DNA from: Deltaproteobacteria bacterium
GTDB lineage: Bacteria; Desulfobacterota; Binatia; UBA1149; SPBQ01
Assembly: GCA_029262375.1 (NCBI GenBank)
Contig: JAJCZM010000057.1
Coordinates: forward strand, 1 to 44,205
Direction of reading: 5' to 3'
Length of the DNA: 44,205 bases
The translations under genes and the position numbers were made by a program. The notes under the pieces were generated by a model. The model worked only from the letters and a program-made list of their open reading frames with translations, did no database searches and was not told where the DNA came from. Shown here in pieces: positions 42,946 to 44,205 of the stretch; positions within the stretch are counted from its first letter, which is position 1, and every line of letters begins with the position of its first letter.

Positions 42946-42966
42946 GGCCCGCGCCAATCGCGGGCC
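42946..42966. terminator. GC-rich hairpin 1 after terminase
   Basis: GGCCCGCG (42946-42953) pairs with CGCGGGCC (42959-42966) around a five-base loop. No T-run follows. It lies between the terminase stop and the DUF3489 start. Confidence 0.45.
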
Positions 42967-42978
42967 GCTACCACCGAA

Positions 42979-43004
42979 GCCCTCCGGGCCGATTCCCGGA
43001 GGGC
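42979..43004. terminator. GC-rich hairpin 2 after terminase
   Basis: GCCCTCCGGG (42979-42988) pairs with CCCGGAGGGC (42995-43004) around six bases. It is a second stable stem in the same intergenic region, again without a T-run, so attenuation or mRNA processing are as likely as termination. Confidence 0.45.
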
Positions 43005-43066
43005 CATAGCCGTACGCTCGTTGTGGACAGTACCGCTCGTGTGCCACCACAAGTCCAGTCGCACGG

Positions 43067-44205
43067 TCACCACATCTTCTTCCACGTGATCTTGCCGGTA
43101 CGCCGGTCCAAGGAGCCGATCATGCCGTCCATGCTCAGGCGCCGCTCCTCAGCCCAGTCGAGGAACTGCGTGATGCTGTCCACCTGGTCGTCGAAACGAC
43201 CGTGGGGGAACTGCACGATCTCGGCGCGCAGAGGTTCTAGCCACTCCGCATCGCCGGGCAGGTGGACCCGGCCGGACTCGATCACCGCTGACTGAGCGTG
43301 CAGTCGGGTGGTCTTGTCGTAGATCGGCTCGTACTCCTCGACCCAGGACTCACCCATCTCCCGACTTCCCTGAAGCTCCTGAATCAGCGGACGGCCTGTA
43401 CTGCAGTTCTCGATGACAACGTAGTCGGCCTTCCAGTGATGGGCTTGTTCAACAACAGCGCGCCTGAGCTCCGGGTACTTCAGGCGCTCACGTAGCAAAT
43501 CGAGCAGGTAGTACTGGTCATCGACGATGAGCCAGGTGGTGCACACGGAGAAACAGCTGTTCGGATTGTCCGTCAGCGCCGTATCCCAACTCTGTACGAC
43601 CCTGAGCCCCGGTAACCTCTCCGGGGCCTGCTCGTACAGATCAAACCAGCCCCACTTGATTAGCTCGCCGTCGATCGGAACGGGTTCCTGTAGGTATTGT
43701 GCCGAAAAGGAGTATGGGCCGAGTTCCGACCGCAGCTGCTCAAGCACCTCGCGCGACTCGCGCTCGGCGTGGAGAACCTCGTCGGCCTTGCGCGTGTACA
43801 CCGAGCTCGGCCCCGTCCGATAAGCCTGCTCGCGGTCGGAAATGGCTGGGATGTTGAGATGATCCCAGTACTCTTCCTTGGCGAGTAGGTGGCCGGCCAG
43901 GTCATCGAGGTGGAGTCGCTGCATGACCACGATGATCGCATCCACGGCCTTGTCGTTGAGACGAGAGTAGACCGTCGCGTCGAACCACTCGCGCGTGCGC
44001 TTACGCTGAACATCCGACAACGCCATCTCCGGATTCATCGGATCGTCGACGATGATCAACTGACCACCACGACCGGTTAGCGTCCCCCCGAAGGAGGTCG
44101 CATAACGTCCGCCACCGAGCGTCGTCTCGAACTCCCCCTCGGCGTTCTTCTCGCGCGACAACCGCGTATAGGGGAAGACCTCGCGGTACCACGCACTCTC
44201 CATGA
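43067..44205 (-). CDS. phage terminase large subunit, C-terminal part (runs off window)
   Basis: Open from the right edge (the ATG at 44203 is internal to the gene). The reading begins MESAWYREVFP, then a GGRYATSFGGTLTGRG segment and LIIVDDPMNPEMALSD (Walker B and following), VVMQRLHLDDLAGHLL, and a C-terminal nuclease domain with VVQSWDTALTDNPN (Asp). This is the TIGR01630-type terminase. The N-terminal part, with NWH and LPPRQL, is not in this frame but sits at positions 1-184 on the same strand; about 40 codons in between are missing. It is separated from DUF3489 by 141 bases with two hairpins. Confidence 0.92.
   Translation of the reverse strand, partial: MESAWYREVFPYTRLSREKNAEGEFETTLGGGRYATSFGGTLTGRGGQLIIVDDPMNPEMALSDVQRKRTREWFDATVYSRLNDKAVDAIIVVMQRLHLDDLAGHLLAKEEYWDHLNIPAISDREQAYRTGPSSVYTRKADEVLHAERESREVLEQLRSELGPYSFSAQYLQEPVPIDGELIKWGWFDLYEQAPERLPGLRVVQSWDTALTDNPNSCFSVCTTWLIVDDQYYLLDLLRERLKYPELRRAVVEQAHHWKADYVVIENCSTGRPLIQELQGSREMGESWVEEYEPIYDKTTRLHAQSAVIESGRVHLPGDAEWLEPLRAEIVQFPHGRFDDQVDSITQFLDWAEERRLSMDGMIGSLDRRTGKITWKKMW

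Overview
The window is moderately GC-rich, densely coded bacterial DNA that looks like a mobile or accessory region. No tRNA, rRNA or CRISPR array was seen. The host is uncertain. Secreted proteins with cysteine-rich CxxDxxC segments, Asp-box repeats and a recurrent C-terminal domain, together with a TPR-fused octaheme cytochrome, remind me of Deltaproteobacteria-like lineages such as Binatota or Myxococcota; this is an inference from style, not a placement.

Layout. (1) Both ends of the window carry parts of one phage-derived module read on the minus strand. At the left are a ParB-methyltransferase (633-2000), DUF5681 (202-630) and the first 61 codons of a terminase (1-184). At the right are the rest of a terminase (43067-44205), DUF3489, DUF2924 and a large serine recombinase (40461-42176). 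Joined end to end they would form one ordinary module, so the window is either a circularly permuted element or a region between two module copies. (2) 2.4-9.5 kb is accessory: an orphan gene, a two-gene operon (helical-repeat protein plus PD-(D/E)XK-like protein), a small nuclease-like/DUF2188 operon, and an XRE-ImmA pair with a palindromic operator. (3) 9.7-21.3 kb looks like core-type cargo: three secreted proteins (Asp-box protein, frameshifted sulfatase, beta-solenoid-like protein), an octaheme c-type cytochrome lipoprotein with TPRs, a PAP2 enzyme, an Lgt-like enzyme and an exported protein. It ends at an IS6-family relic. (4) 22-35 kb is a nuclease-rich island: a metallophosphoesterase with a 698-aa unknown partner, an intact DDE transposon, a TM0106-type RecB/RNase H nuclease coupled to a zinc-ribbon/Vsr-like nuclease, an HTH protein, DUF429, two overlapping PD-(D/E)XK genes and a uracil-DNA-glycosylase-like gene. 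(5) 35.0-39.7 kb has an intact IS6-family element followed by what I read as a small integron cassette array without an integrase. Three attC-like sites flank a glycine-rich octapeptide-repeat gene and an OLD-family nuclease, and a DUF2130 nuclease follows.

How the parts fit. At least six genes carry PD-(D/E)XK or Vsr-like nuclease signatures, and most are paired with helical, zinc-ribbon or ATPase partners of uncertain role. With the transposases, recombinase and cassette sites this is a typical defence-island setting. The strongest candidates for undescribed systems are the 3462-6886 operon, the 22048-25485 pair, the 32455-34220 pair and the attC-flanked OLD and repeat-protein cassettes.
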